Assembly: GCA_003450735.1 (NCBI GenBank)
Contig: DMEZ01000055.1
Location: 113,943-177,942, forward strand
Direction of reading: 5' to 3'
Length of the DNA: 64,000 nucleotides
Origin: Elusimicrobiota bacterium
Lineage (GTDB): Bacteria > Elusimicrobiota > Elusimicrobia > UBA1565
Within the stretch, counting starts at the first letter, position 1. Every line of letters begins with the position of its first letter. This document shows, one piece after another, positions 39,867 through 48,290 of the stretch. Below the pieces are notes generated by a model. It was not told where the DNA came from. It saw nothing but the letters and a program-made list of their open reading frames with translations, and did not search any database. The translations under genes were made by a program, and so were the position numbers.

Positions 39867-41303
39867 ATGCCCAACAAGACCGCCGCCAAGAAGAGCCTGT
39901 CCTACGAGCGCAAGAACGGCTACGAGCGCATCTCCGCCGCCGACCTCAAGAAGCTGGAGGAGGTCTGCCGGGACTACATGGCCTTCCTGGGCGCGAGCAA
40001 GACGGAAAGGGAAGCCCACGACGAGGGCGTGAAGCTCCTCCTGGCGGCCGGCTTCAAGGATCTCGACGAGCTCATCGCGGGCGGCGCGTCCCTCAAGCCG
40101 GGCGACAGGATCTTCAAGAGCTGGTGCGGCAAGACCCTGCTCGCGGCGCTCATCGGGAAGAAGCCCCTGGAGCGGGGCCTGCACATCGTGGGCGGGCACA
40201 CGGACTCCCCGCGGCTCGACGTCAAGCAGAACCCCCTCTACGAGGACGGCGACATGGCCCTCCTCGACACGCACTACTACGGCGGCATCAAGAAGTACCA
40301 GTGGACGGCCCTGCCCCTCGCCCTCCACGGCGTCTTCGTCAAGAAGGACGGGACGAAGGTCGTCGTGAAGGTGGGCGAGGACCCCGGCGACCCCGTGTTC
40401 TTCATCTCCGACCTCCTGCCCCACATGGCGGGCGACCAGATGAAGAAGAGCCTGGCCGAGGGGATCGCCGGCGAGGGCCTCGACGTCGTCGTGGGCTCGG
40501 CGCCCTGCAAGGACAAGAAGCACAAGGAGAAGATCAAGTACCGCGTCCTCGAGCTCCTCAAGGAGCGCTTCGGCGTCAGCGAGGAGGACTTCCTCTCGGC
40601 CGAGCTCGAGTTCGTCCCGGCGGGCCTGCCCCGAGAGGTGGGCTTCGACCGTTCGATGATCCTGGGCTACGGGCACGACGACCGGGTCTGCTCCTACACG
40701 GCCCTGCGCGCCCTCCTCGACCTCCAGAAGACCCCCGAGCACACGGCCATGGTGCTCCTCTGCGACAAGGAGGAGATCGGCTCCTACGGCTCGACCGGGA
40801 TGGAGTCCAACTTCTTCGAGAACATCCTCGCCGAGATCCTCGCCCTGGCCCACGGCAAGCACGACGGCCTGACTTTGCGCCGGGCGATGTCGGCCTCGCG
40901 CATGATCTCGGCCGACGTGAACTCGCTCTACGACCCGCTCTACCCCTCCATCATGGAGAAGAAGAACGCCTCCTTCATCAACCAGGGCACCTCCCTCTCC
41001 AAGTACGGCGGGGCGCGCGGCAAGTCGGGCTCGAGCGACGCGAACGCCGAATTCGTGGCCGACATACGCCGGGTCTTCGACAAGGCCGGCGTGCTCTGGC
41101 AGACGGGCGAGCTGGGCAAGGTGGACCAGGGCGGCGGCGGCACCATCGCCCTCTGCATGGCCCGCTACGGGATGGACGTGGTGGACTGCGGCGTGGGCGT
41201 CATCTCCATGCACTCCCCCTGGGAGATGGCGGGCAAGCTCGACATCTTCATGACCTACAAGGGCCTCAAGGCCTTCCTGCAGGACGACCGCAAGGCGGGC
41301 TAG
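39867..41303 (+). CDS. M18-family aminopeptidase
   Basis: 478 residues. The two-zinc site of the M18 family is complete: GGHTDSPRLDVK, GYGHDDRVCSYTAL, CDKEEIGSYGSTG (catalytic Glu and metal Glu), SADVN and ISMHSPWE (last His). Cytosolic dodecameric enzymes of this family release N-terminal, often acidic, residues from peptides. No ribosome binding site is obvious. The short asparaginase follows after 3 nt, so they are co-transcribed, and both release free amino acids for catabolism. Confidence 0.93.
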   Translation: MPNKTAAKKSLSYERKNGYERISAADLKKLEEVCRDYMAFLGASKTEREAHDEGVKLLLAAGFKDLDELIAGGASLKPGDRIFKSWCGKTLLAALIGKKPLERGLHIVGGHTDSPRLDVKQNPLYEDGDMALLDTHYYGGIKKYQWTALPLALHGVFVKKDGTKVVVKVGEDPGDPVFFISDLLPHMAGDQMKKSLAEGIAGEGLDVVVGSAPCKDKKHKEKIKYRVLELLKERFGVSEEDFLSAELEFVPAGLPREVGFDRSMILGYGHDDRVCSYTALRALLDLQKTPEHTAMVLLCDKEEIGSYGSTGMESNFFENILAEILALAHGKHDGLTLRRAMSASRMISADVNSLYDPLYPSIMEKKNASFINQGTSLSKYGGARGKSGSSDANAEFVADIRRVFDKAGVLWQTGELGKVDQGGGGTIALCMARYGMDVVDCGVGVISMHSPWEMAGKLDIFMTYKGLKAFLQDDRKAG

Positions 41304-41306
41304 CGC

Positions 41307-41795
41307 ATGCGCATCGAGATCCTCGTCACCGGCGGAACCTTCGACAAGGAGTACGACGAGCTCACGGGGCGGCTCTTCTTCCGCGAGAGCCACTTAGGCG
41401 AGATGCTCCGCCTGGGGCGCTGCCGGCTGGACGTGCGGGTGCGCACCCTGATGATGATCGACAGCCTCCTCATGAAGCCCTCCCACCGCCGGCGCATCCT
41501 GGCCGCCTGCCGCAAGTCGAAGGCCGACCGCATCGTCGTCGCCCACGGCACCGACACGATGACCGAGACCGCGAAGGTCCTGGGCCGCGCCATCGAGGAG
41601 AAGACGGTCGTCCTCACCGGGGCGATGGTGCCCTACAAGTTCGGCTCCTCCGACGGGATGTTCAACCTGGGCTCGGCGCTCTCCTTCGCCCAGAGCCTGC
41701 CCCCCGGGGTGTACATCGCCATGAACGGCCGCTGCTTCCCCTGGAGCAACGTGCGCAAGAACCGGGACAAGGGGGAGTTCGAGGCGCTCAAGTGA
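41307..41795 (+). CDS. Short asparaginase-family protein (N-terminal domain only)
   Basis: 162 residues. VTGGTFDKEY contains the first catalytic Thr, HGTDTMTETA the Thr-Asp pair, and LTGAMVPYKFGSSDGMFNLGSAL a family block. Classical L-asparaginases have about 330 residues with a second domain completing the active site; here the frame ends after the first domain and no C-terminal half follows. Short forms are known, so this need not be a truncation. The activity is unproven. Confidence 0.8.
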   Translation: MRIEILVTGGTFDKEYDELTGRLFFRESHLGEMLRLGRCRLDVRVRTLMMIDSLLMKPSHRRRILAACRKSKADRIVVAHGTDTMTETAKVLGRAIEEKTVVLTGAMVPYKFGSSDGMFNLGSALSFAQSLPPGVYIAMNGRCFPWSNVRKNRDKGEFEALK

Positions 41796-42340
41796 AGGCC
41801 CTCCTGGCCTGCCTCCTGCTGGCCTCGGCCTCCTGGGCCGCCCACGCCCCGCCCCAGCAGAAGAAGCTGCCCAAGTGGGCCCAGCAGCTCTATCAGAAGA
41901 AGCTCAGCAGCCGCTACGAATTGGCCTGCCTGCCCCAGTTCCGCCCCTGCGTGCTGGAGGCCGACTTCGAGGGCGACGGCCGGCAAGACGCGGCGACGAT
42001 GGTGCGCAAGAGGACCACGGGCGCCCTGGGCGTCGCGGTGTTCCTCTCCTCGGGCGCCTGGCACCTGCTGGGCGCGGGCACGGACGCCGGCGGCGGAGGG
42101 GATTGGGCCTGGGTCGACCAGTGGAAGATCTTCAAGAAGGGGCCGGTCAAGCAGGGACCGGAGGGGCTCAAACCGCCGGTCTTATCCTCGGACGCCATCC
42201 TGTTCGAGAAGCGCAAGGGCCAGGCCGGGCTGGTCTACTGCGACTCGAAGAATTGCTCCTGGTATCAGTTGAAGGAAGAGCCCAAGCCGAAGGAAGAGCC
42301 AAAGCCTCAGGCCGAGACGACACCGAAAGACAAGCCTTAG
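41792..42340 (+). CDS. Hypothetical exported protein
   Basis: 182 residues from a GTG that overlaps the asparaginase stop as GTGA. The signal peptide (MKALLACLLLASASWA) is followed by a soluble domain with four Cys (ACLPQFRPC, VYCDSKNC) and a segment LEADFEGDGRQDAA resembling a calcium-type or FG-GAP-like loop. The Lys/Pro/Glu-rich tail (EEPKPKEEPKPQ) is low complexity. No function can be given. Confidence 0.72.
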   Translation: MKALLACLLLASASWAAHAPPQQKKLPKWAQQLYQKKLSSRYELACLPQFRPCVLEADFEGDGRQDAATMVRKRTTGALGVAVFLSSGAWHLLGAGTDAGGGGDWAWVDQWKIFKKGPVKQGPEGLKPPVLSSDAILFEKRKGQAGLVYCDSKNCSWYQLKEEPKPKEEPKPQAETTPKDKP

Positions 42341-42501
42341 GCAAACAACGTCGGAGTTTTTGGCGAGGTCCCCTTTCAAAGACCTTGCTCAGGCACGCCG
42401 CCCAAGAGCTCACGCATCCCCGGACCCGTTCACGTGCTTTCGCGACCGCTTTAATTTAGACTGGACAGGACAGGGCCATCGGCAGGCGGATCAGCACGGA
42501 A

Positions 42502-43434
42502 GTGCTCCAAGGCCGGCGCGCGGCCTACGGCGAACGCGTCTTGGAGGAATTGTCGGACAAACTGACCAGCGAATTCGGACGAGGCTTCACCAAGCCCGCG
42601 CTCGTCCGCATGGCCCAGTTTGCGACAAAGTTCGCCAAGCAGGAGATTGTTGCGACACTGTCGCAACAATTGGGCTGGAGCCATTTCGTGGAGCTCATTC
42701 CACTGGATGACCGGCTGAGGCTGGATTTCTACGCCGAGATGTGCCGGCTGGAACGCTGGAGCGTCCGGACCTTAAGGATGAAGATCGGAAGCATGCTGTA
42801 TGAAAGAACGGCCCTATCCAAGAAGCCCGAAAAGCTGGCCGAATTGGAGCTCAAAGGACTCCGCGAAGCCGACAAGCTCACACCAGACATGGTCTTCCGC
42901 GACCCCTACCTGCTGGACTTCCTCGACCTGCATGGGAACTACCAGGAAACGGATCTCGAGGCGGCCATCCTGCGCGAGATGGAAGCCTTCATCCTGGAAC
43001 TCGGCGTCGGCTTCTCATTCGTGGCCCGCCAGAAACGCATGCAGATCGGCGATCGCGACCATTATCTCGACCTGCTCTTCTATCACAGGAAATTGAAGCG
43101 GTTGGTCGCCATCGAGTTGAAGCTCGAGAGATTCAAGGCCGAATTCAAAGGTCAGATGGAACTCTATCTCCGCTGGCTGGAGGCGCATGAGCGACAACCC
43201 GGAGAGGCGGCTCCCATCGGCTTGATCCTGTGCGCCGGCAAGAACCAGGAAGAGGTCTCTCTTCTTCGACTCGACCGATGCGGCATCCGGGTGGCCGAAT
43301 ACATGACGGAACTCCCCCGGTTAGACCTGCTCAAGGCCAGGCTGCATCGGGCGATCATGTCCACCCGCGCAAGGCTGGACGACCTTCCTCGAACATCCAG
43401 GCTCTCCGGGCCCAAGCACTTCCAAGCCCCCTAA
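42502..43434 (+). CDS. DUF1016 (YhcG-like) PD-(D/E)XK nuclease, N-terminally truncated
   Basis: 310 residues. AAYGERVLEELSDKLTSEFGRGF belongs to the end of the DUF1016 N-domain, and the C-terminal nuclease half has DHYLDLLFYHRKLKRLVAIELKLERF (D...ExK). The N-terminal 40-60 residues usual for YhcG proteins are missing: read in frame upstream, IGRRISTE is recognisable but a TAG stop occurs 6 codons earlier. So the gene is 5'-truncated, and the GTG at 42502 is only the best available start. The gap 42341-42501 holds no other gene. It forms a small accessory island with the ORF6N gene. Confidence 0.72.
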   Translation: MLQGRRAAYGERVLEELSDKLTSEFGRGFTKPALVRMAQFATKFAKQEIVATLSQQLGWSHFVELIPLDDRLRLDFYAEMCRLERWSVRTLRMKIGSMLYERTALSKKPEKLAELELKGLREADKLTPDMVFRDPYLLDFLDLHGNYQETDLEAAILREMEAFILELGVGFSFVARQKRMQIGDRDHYLDLLFYHRKLKRLVAIELKLERFKAEFKGQMELYLRWLEAHERQPGEAAPIGLILCAGKNQEEVSLLRLDRCGIRVAEYMTELPRLDLLKARLHRAIMSTRARLDDLPRTSRLSGPKHFQAP

Positions 43435-43519
43435 CGGAGGTGCCTGGTGCTTCACCTTTACACCTCTGGTGGGATAGAGCGAGCGGACATCCCCGGGCGT
43501 CGCGAACGCGGTACTCCAT
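43355..43519 (-). CDS. Possible 54-codon ORF under the leftward half of the divergent promoter element
   Basis: An ATG at 43519 stands exactly where the mirrored promoter half predicts a start codon. It opens a 54-residue Arg/Gly-rich frame (MEYRVRDARGCPLALSHQ...) that runs antisense into the end of the DUF1016 gene. It matches nothing I know and may be chance. Confidence 0.2.
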   Translation of the reverse strand: MEYRVRDARGCPLALSHQRCKGEAPGTSVRGLGSAWARRAWMFEEGRPALRGWT

Positions 43520-43602
43520 GCCCGCAAGTACGTTCCAGACCGCAAGAGAGTTCCCTCGGCAAGGGAACTTTTTAGGGCCCACATACGTACTTGTGGGTAT
43601 GG
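43516..43602. promoter_or_regulatory. Palindromic divergent ECF-like promoter element
   Basis: Outer inverted repeats CCATGCCCGCAAGTACGT (43516-43533) and ACGTACTTGTGGGTATGG (43585-43602) match at 16 of 18 positions. Between them is the palindrome AGTTCCCT-cggca-AGGGAACT (43549-43569). Each half reads GGAACTY-N15-CGTA-N9-ATG. The right half ends in the ORF6N start codon and has the same spacing as the element before the RecQ-type gene at 12934. Confidence 0.55.
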
Positions 43603-44060
43603 AAAACCCCGACCTGCGCCTTGCCGAAGAAGCTCGCCGCCGCCTCTACCGCATCCGCGGCCATGAAGTCCTGCTGGACGCGGACGCCTCCCTGCTCTAC
43701 GGGATCGACGGCCGGAACCTGCAGGAGCTGCTCGACCGCCTCCTGGAGGACCTCCCGGACGGGCTCATCTTCCAATTGAGCCCCACCGAAGCCGAGGACC
43801 TCCGCCTGAAGTCCGGGCGCCTGCTGCCCTGCGCCCTGACCGAACGCGGAGTGGCGATGCTGGCAGGTCTGCTGAGGAGCGAAAAGGCCCTGAAGGTGAG
43901 CTTGGCCCTGCTTTACGCCTTCTCCCGTAGCGGCCAAGCTCAGGAGAGGCGCTTCCTCACCCAGGACGACCTGGCTTCGTCCGTGACCGCGGTCGCGAGT
44001 TCCTCGGCAGAGCGGTCGTCCAGCGCGAGGGCCCTAGCCCCCTGCGGGCCGCAGGCGTAG
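43599..44060 (+). CDS. ORF6N-domain protein
   Basis: 153 residues. Positions 18-115 follow the ORF6N pattern: IRGHEVLLDADASLLYGI, NLQELLDR, GLIFQLSPTEAEDLR, ALTERGVAMLAGLLRSEKALKVSLALLYAFSR. ORF6N is a DNA-binding domain found in phage antirepressor-type proteins and in many bacterial accessory regions. The Ser/Ala-rich tail from about 118 runs antisense through the 3' end of the convergent gene. The ATG lies directly at the end of the ECF-like element, so the message would be leaderless. Confidence 0.75.
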   Translation: MENPDLRLAEEARRRLYRIRGHEVLLDADASLLYGIDGRNLQELLDRLLEDLPDGLIFQLSPTEAEDLRLKSGRLLPCALTERGVAMLAGLLRSEKALKVSLALLYAFSRSGQAQERRFLTQDDLASSVTAVASSSAERSSSARALAPCGPQA

Positions 44061-44254
44061 AGCCGCCAGGCGCCGCAGAGGGAGCAATGCTCCAGGTCGC
44101 AGTCGGCGTCGTCGACATGGAGAGTCGGCACGGCCTTGCGCCAGGAATGGCCGCAGACGCGGGGACGCTTGGGCCCCAAGCTCCGGCGCAGGCTCCTAGC
44201 GACTACCAGACCCAGGCCCGCGGCCAGGGCGATGACGACCGCCGTCCAGGTCAT
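43940..44254 (-). CDS. Small membrane protein with Cys/His cluster
   Basis: 104 residues: an N-terminal membrane helix (MTWTAVVIALAAGLGLVVA), a basic stretch, then CGHSW...DCDLEHCSLCGAWRLYAC, a possible zinc-binding knot, and a helical tail. Unknown function. TAGGAT lies 6 nt before the ATG. Its 3' end overlaps the ORF6N gene by 121 nt in convergent orientation, so one of the two C-termini may be fortuitous. Confidence 0.55.
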   Translation of the reverse strand: MTWTAVVIALAAGLGLVVARSLRRSLGPKRPRVCGHSWRKAVPTLHVDDADCDLEHCSLCGAWRLYACGPQGARALALDDRSAEELATAVTDEARSSWVRKRLS

Positions 44255-44275
44255 GCCCCCATCCTACCAAAGAAG

Positions 44276-44302
44276 CCGCCCCTTCCTGGAGGGAAGGGGC
44301 GG
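44276..44302 (-). terminator. Terminator hairpin after ptb
   Basis: An 11-bp perfect stem CCGCCCCTTCC/GGAAGGGGCGG with a 5-nt loop, 15 nt after the ptb stop. The T-run on the minus strand is short (CTTCTTTGG). Confidence 0.75.
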
Positions 44303-44316
44303 TCTCTAGTGACGGC

Positions 44317-45243
44317 TTACGCCGCGACCTTCTGTCCCTTGAGCAGCGAGGCCAGGGCGATGGAGTGCGCCTTGGTCTGCGGCGGGTCGGTACGCGAGGG
44401 CAGGATGACCGGCACCTTCGCCCCGGCCACCAGCGCCGCCGACTTCATCCCGGCCGCGAAGAAGGTGATGCTCTTGTAGGTCGGGTTGGCGGAGTTGAGG
44501 TCCGGCAGGACGATGGCGTCCACGTCGCCGGGGACCACGCCGCCCTTGATGCCCTTCTCGTCGGCCAGCTTGCGCGAGAAGGTGATGTAGATGTCGTAGG
44601 GGCCCTCGACGACGCAGTTCTGCAGGCGCCCGTCCTGGCTCATCTTCACGAGCTCGGCGGCGTCGACCGTGCTCTGGATCTTCGGGTTCACCTTCTCGAC
44701 CGGGCAGACCATCGAGACCTTCGGCTTCTCGACGCCCATCTGGCGCAGGAGGTTGACCGTGTTCTGGACGATCTTGCGCTTGTGCTCCAAGTCGGGCGCG
44801 ATGAGGATGGCGGCGTCGGCCAGCGCGAAGAGTTTGGGGTAGTGCGCGGTCTCGAAGAGCACGAAGTGGCTCAGCGTCGTCCCGGGCTCGACCATGCCGG
44901 CGTCCTTGTTCAGGATGGCCTTCAGGTAGAGGCTCGAGTCCACCAGGCCCTTCACCAGGAAGTCGCCCTTCCCTTCCTTCACAAGCTGGACGGCCAGCCG
45001 GCACATCTCGGCCATATCCTTGCAGTCCTTCAGCTCGAACTTGTCGAGCTTGAGGCCGACCTTGGCCGCCATATCCCTGATCATCGCCGTGTCGCCGATG
45101 AAGACGCCGCCCGAGAGCAGGCCGTTGTCGTCGGCGATCTTGCACGCCTCGAGCGCCTCGGGGTTGTTGGCCCCCGGCACCACGATGCGGTTGGACTTGC
45201 CCCGCACCATGTTCATCAAATCGTCGAAACCCTTGAATTTCAT
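44317..45243 (-). CDS. ptb: Phosphate butyryltransferase
   Basis: 308 residues of the phosphate acetyl/butyryltransferase family, without the extra N-terminal domains of Pta. GDVDAIVLPDLNSANPTYKSITFF and VPVILPSRTDPPQTKAHSIALA are family blocks. It exchanges butyryl-CoA and phosphate for butyryl-phosphate. Butyrate kinase lies immediately upstream on the same strand, which supports butyryl (or branched acyl) rather than acetyl as substrate. GGGGAGG lies 8 nt before the ATG. Together they make ATP by substrate-level phosphorylation. Confidence 0.92.
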   Translation of the reverse strand: MKFKGFDDLMNMVRGKSNRIVVPGANNPEALEACKIADDNGLLSGGVFIGDTAMIRDMAAKVGLKLDKFELKDCKDMAEMCRLAVQLVKEGKGDFLVKGLVDSSLYLKAILNKDAGMVEPGTTLSHFVLFETAHYPKLFALADAAILIAPDLEHKRKIVQNTVNLLRQMGVEKPKVSMVCPVEKVNPKIQSTVDAAELVKMSQDGRLQNCVVEGPYDIYITFSRKLADEKGIKGGVVPGDVDAIVLPDLNSANPTYKSITFFAAGMKSAALVAGAKVPVILPSRTDPPQTKAHSIALASLLKGQKVAA

Positions 45244-45287
45244 TATGCGTTCCTCCCCATGAGGTCCATTTGCACCGTTCTTGCCAA

Positions 45288-46406
45288 TCAGTAGCCGCGG
45301 ATCGAGGCGGGGTCCCGCAGGGCGCGGACCGCCGCGTCGCGCAGGGCCCGCATCTCGTCGCCGCCCGGGAACTTCAGGATGGGGGCGATCCAGCGCACCC
45401 GCTCCTCGATGGCGGGGACGAGGAGGTCCTCATCGTAGACGATGCCGCCCGTCAGGACGATCGCGTCCACCTTCCCCTGGAGGACGGCGGCCATCGCCCC
45501 GATCTCCTTGGCGATCTGGTAGGCCATCGCGAGCAGGCACTCCTTGGCGCCCTCCGGGGTGACCTTGCGGGGGTCGAGGTGGGAGCTCTCGGGGAAGGAC
45601 TCTCCCGCGATGTACTTCTTGAGGGCCACGATGTCGGAGGTGCCCGTGTAGGCCACGAGCCCGCCCCGGCCCTTGAGCTTCAGCTTGATGTCGTCGTGGG
45701 TGTAGCTGCCCGAGAAGCACATCTTCGCCAGCCCGCCCGAAGGCACGCCGCCGCTGCGCTGGGGGGTGAAGGGCCCCTCCCCGTCGAGGGCGTTGTTGAC
45801 GTCGATGACGCGGCCCAGGCAGTGGGCGCCGACCGAGACGCCGCCGCCGCCGTGCAGGATGATGAGGCGGCAGTCCTCGTAGCGCTTCTCGAGCTTCTCG
45901 GCCGCCAGACGGCCCACGCGCTTCTGGTTGAGGGCGTGGAAGATGGAGATGCGGGGATTCTCCGGCATGCCGGAGTAGCGGGCGATCGGGTCCATCTCGT
46001 CGACCACGACGGGGTCGGCGATGAAGGCCGGCGCCTTGGCGAGCGCGGCGATCTCGTAGGCGATGAGGCCGCCGAGGTTCGAGGGGTGGTCGCCCAGTAC
46101 GCCCACGCGCAGGTCGCCGAGCAGGCGGTCGTCCACGCGGTAGGTGCCGCTCGGGATGGGCCGGATGAGGCCGCCGCGGCCGATGGCCGCGTCGAGGCCC
46201 GCGGGATCGATGCCGTGCTCCTTGAGCGCCTTGAGCACGACGTCCTTGCGGAACTGGAACTGGGCCGTCACCTTCTGCCGCTCGAAAGGCTTCAGCTCGC
46301 CGGGCCCGTAGCGGACGACGGTATGGAACACCTGCTCCTCGCCGCAGAAGAAGGCGATCTCATCGGAGGTCGAACCGGGGTTGACGACGAGCACTTTGTG
46401 CGTCAT
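45288..46406 (-). CDS. buk: Butyrate kinase
   Basis: 372 residues of the acetokinase fold: VNPGSTSDEIAFF (phosphate 1), IGRGGLIRPIPSGTY, LHGGGGVSVGAH, FTPQRSGGVPSGGL (the substrate loop typical of butyrate kinases) and VLTGGIVYDE. It makes ATP from butyryl-phosphate. It is transcribed ahead of ptb with a 44-nt gap. TATACT lies 12 nt before the ATG, so the leader is very short. The family also uses isobutyryl and other short branched acyl phosphates. Confidence 0.94.
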   Translation of the reverse strand: MTHKVLVVNPGSTSDEIAFFCGEEQVFHTVVRYGPGELKPFERQKVTAQFQFRKDVVLKALKEHGIDPAGLDAAIGRGGLIRPIPSGTYRVDDRLLGDLRVGVLGDHPSNLGGLIAYEIAALAKAPAFIADPVVVDEMDPIARYSGMPENPRISIFHALNQKRVGRLAAEKLEKRYEDCRLIILHGGGGVSVGAHCLGRVIDVNNALDGEGPFTPQRSGGVPSGGLAKMCFSGSYTHDDIKLKLKGRGGLVAYTGTSDIVALKKYIAGESFPESSHLDPRKVTPEGAKECLLAMAYQIAKEIGAMAAVLQGKVDAIVLTGGIVYDEDLLVPAIEERVRWIAPILKFPGGDEMRALRDAAVRALRDPASIRGY

Positions 46407-46474
46407 CGGGGTGCGGGGAGTATATCATGATTAGGCTCGGCTTTTGTATTCTAGTGGGATAGAGGAGGCCGACC

Positions 46475-47011
46475 ATGCAGGACTACACCATCGACCGGGC
46501 GCTTCATCTCCTGAGCCAGAACCCCACTCCCGTGCTGGCCTGGCTCTTCGCCCTGCCCCTGGCCACCCTGCTCCTCGGCCCGCTCTTCAAGAAGGCCTCT
46601 CCCCGAAGCGCCGCGCTCTTCGCGACGGTCCCCACGCACCTGGCCGTCCTGCAGGGCGTCTCGCTGCTGCTCGTCCTGGCCTACTCCACTCTCATCCTGC
46701 GCAAGAGCCTCCTGGCTCTGAACGTGGTGGTCTATTACCTGCCCCTGGTCAGCTCCGCGGCGACGCTGGCCTTCTCCTCGAAGGCCGCCTCTTTCGACGA
46801 ACAGCCAGGCTTCAACCGCCTCTGGGACCTGAGCGCCATGGCCGGCGTGGCCTTCGCCCTCCTCTTCATCCTGGACCGGATGAACTTCTTCGCCGGAGTC
46901 GCCGTGATCGTGCCCTTCACCGCCCTCGCCGGGGTGTTCGTGGGCCTCAACGCCCTGTTCGGGCGCATCAGCCGGCGCGGTGAGAGCGCCGGCGGGGACC
47001 CCCGCCCTTGA
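46475..47011 (+). CDS. Hypothetical integral membrane protein
   Basis: 178 residues with four or five hydrophobic helices (about 20-38, 50-75, 80-100, 117-132, 138-160) and a short polar tail. It matches no family I recognise. AGGAGG lies 9 nt before the ATG. It sits between divergent buk and co-directional ackA, with the ackA start 28 nt after its stop, so it may be read with ackA; a role in acid or proton handling would be guesswork. Confidence 0.7.
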   Translation: MQDYTIDRALHLLSQNPTPVLAWLFALPLATLLLGPLFKKASPRSAALFATVPTHLAVLQGVSLLLVLAYSTLILRKSLLALNVVVYYLPLVSSAATLAFSSKAASFDEQPGFNRLWDLSAMAGVAFALLFILDRMNFFAGVAVIVPFTALAGVFVGLNALFGRISRRGESAGGDPRP

Positions 47012-47023
47012 GCGCGGATTTAA

Positions 47024-47035
47024 TATAATCGGAGG
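47024..47035 (+). promoter_or_regulatory. -10 box and Shine-Dalgarno of ackA
   Basis: TATAAT at 47024-47029 and GGAGG at 47031-47035, the latter 4 nt before the ATG. They overlap so closely that the TATAAT may be coincidental if ackA is read from an upstream promoter. Confidence 0.35.
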
Positions 47036-47039
47036 CACT

Positions 47040-48290
47040 ATGAACGTCCTCGTCCTGAACTGCGGCTCCTCTTCCGTCAAATTCCAGGTCATCCAGACCG
47101 ACGACGCCCTCATCGAGAAGGACTCGGACCTCTGTCTCGCCAAGGGCCTCATCGAGATGGCCGGCCCAAAGACCATGGTGACCTACCAGGCGACGGGCAA
47201 GCCCTCGTCCAAGGAGAACGTCCCCATCGCGGACTACCGCGCCGCCATCGAGCACATCCTGGACTGGATCATCTCCCCCCAGGCCAGCCTCGAGGGCATC
47301 AAGTCCCACTCCGACATCCACGCGATCGGCCACCGCGTCGTGCACGGCGGCGAGAAGTTCCAGGACTCGACCCTCATCGACGACAAGGTGCTCGCCGCGG
47401 TCGAGGAGTTCATCGACCTGGCCCCGCTCCACAACCCGCCCAACCTCAAGGGCATCCGCGCGGCCATGGACGTCGTCGGGCCCTCCGTGCCCAACGTCGC
47501 GGTCTTCGACACCGCCTTCCACGCCACCATGCCGGAGACCTCCTATATCTACGGCTTGCCCTACGAGTACTACCTGCGCCACAAGATCCGGCGCTACGGC
47601 TTCCACGGCACCTCGCACCGCTACGTGGCCTACCGCTACCAGAAGATGCTCGACATCCCCACCGACAAGGTGAACATCATCACCCTGCACCTGGGCAACG
47701 GCTGCTCGGCCTGCGCCATCAAGCGGGGCGTGTCCGTCAACACCTCCATGGGGTTCACCCCCCTCGAGGGCCTGCTGATGGGGACACGGACGGGGGACAT
47801 GGATGCGAGCATCCTCGAGTACATCGCTCACAAGGACAACATGTCCCTGCACGACCTCGACACCCTGTGCAACAAGAAGTCGGGCCTGCTCGGCATCTCG
47901 GGGTTCACCAACGACATGCGCGAGCTCCTCAAGCGCGAGGCCGAGACCCACGACAAGCGGGCGCGGCTGGCCATCGACATCTTCTGCACGCGCCTCAAGC
48001 GCTACATCGGCGGCTACCTCGCGGAGATGGGCGGGGCGGACGCGGTGATCTTCACGGGCGGCATCGGCGAGCGCTCCTCCGCCATCCGCAGGCGCGTCTG
48101 CCAGGGCCTCGAGTGCCTCGACCTGCTGCTCGACACCAGCGCCAACGACCACATCGGCGCCGGCGAGGAAGGGCTCATCACGCGCGAGGATTCCAAGCTC
48201 AAAGCCTACGTCATCCCCACCAATGAAGAACTCCTCATCGCGAGGGACACCTACCGCGTCGTATCGGGACAGTCGGCGCAGGTCCGGTAG
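47040..48290 (+). CDS. ackA: Acetate kinase
   Basis: 416 residues. [76 protein letters not shown] and [13 protein letters not shown] are all intact, including the catalytic Arg and His. It converts acetyl-phosphate and ADP to acetate and ATP. No pta gene is adjacent. The last 68 nt overlap the start of rluE in another frame. Confidence 0.97.
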   Translation: MNVLVLNCGSSSVKFQVIQTDDALIEKDSDLCLAKGLIEMAGPKTMVTYQATGKPSSKENVPIADYRAAIEHILDWIISPQASLEGIKSHSDIHAIGHRVVHGGEKFQDSTLIDDKVLAAVEEFIDLAPLHNPPNLKGIRAAMDVVGPSVPNVAVFDTAFHATMPETSYIYGLPYEYYLRHKIRRYGFHGTSHRYVAYRYQKMLDIPTDKVNIITLHLGNGCSACAIKRGVSVNTSMGFTPLEGLLMGTRTGDMDASILEYIAHKDNMSLHDLDTLCNKKSGLLGISGFTNDMRELLKREAETHDKRARLAIDIFCTRLKRYIGGYLAEMGGADAVIFTGGIGERSSAIRRRVCQGLECLDLLLDTSANDHIGAGEEGLITREDSKLKAYVIPTNEELLIARDTYRVVSGQSAQVR

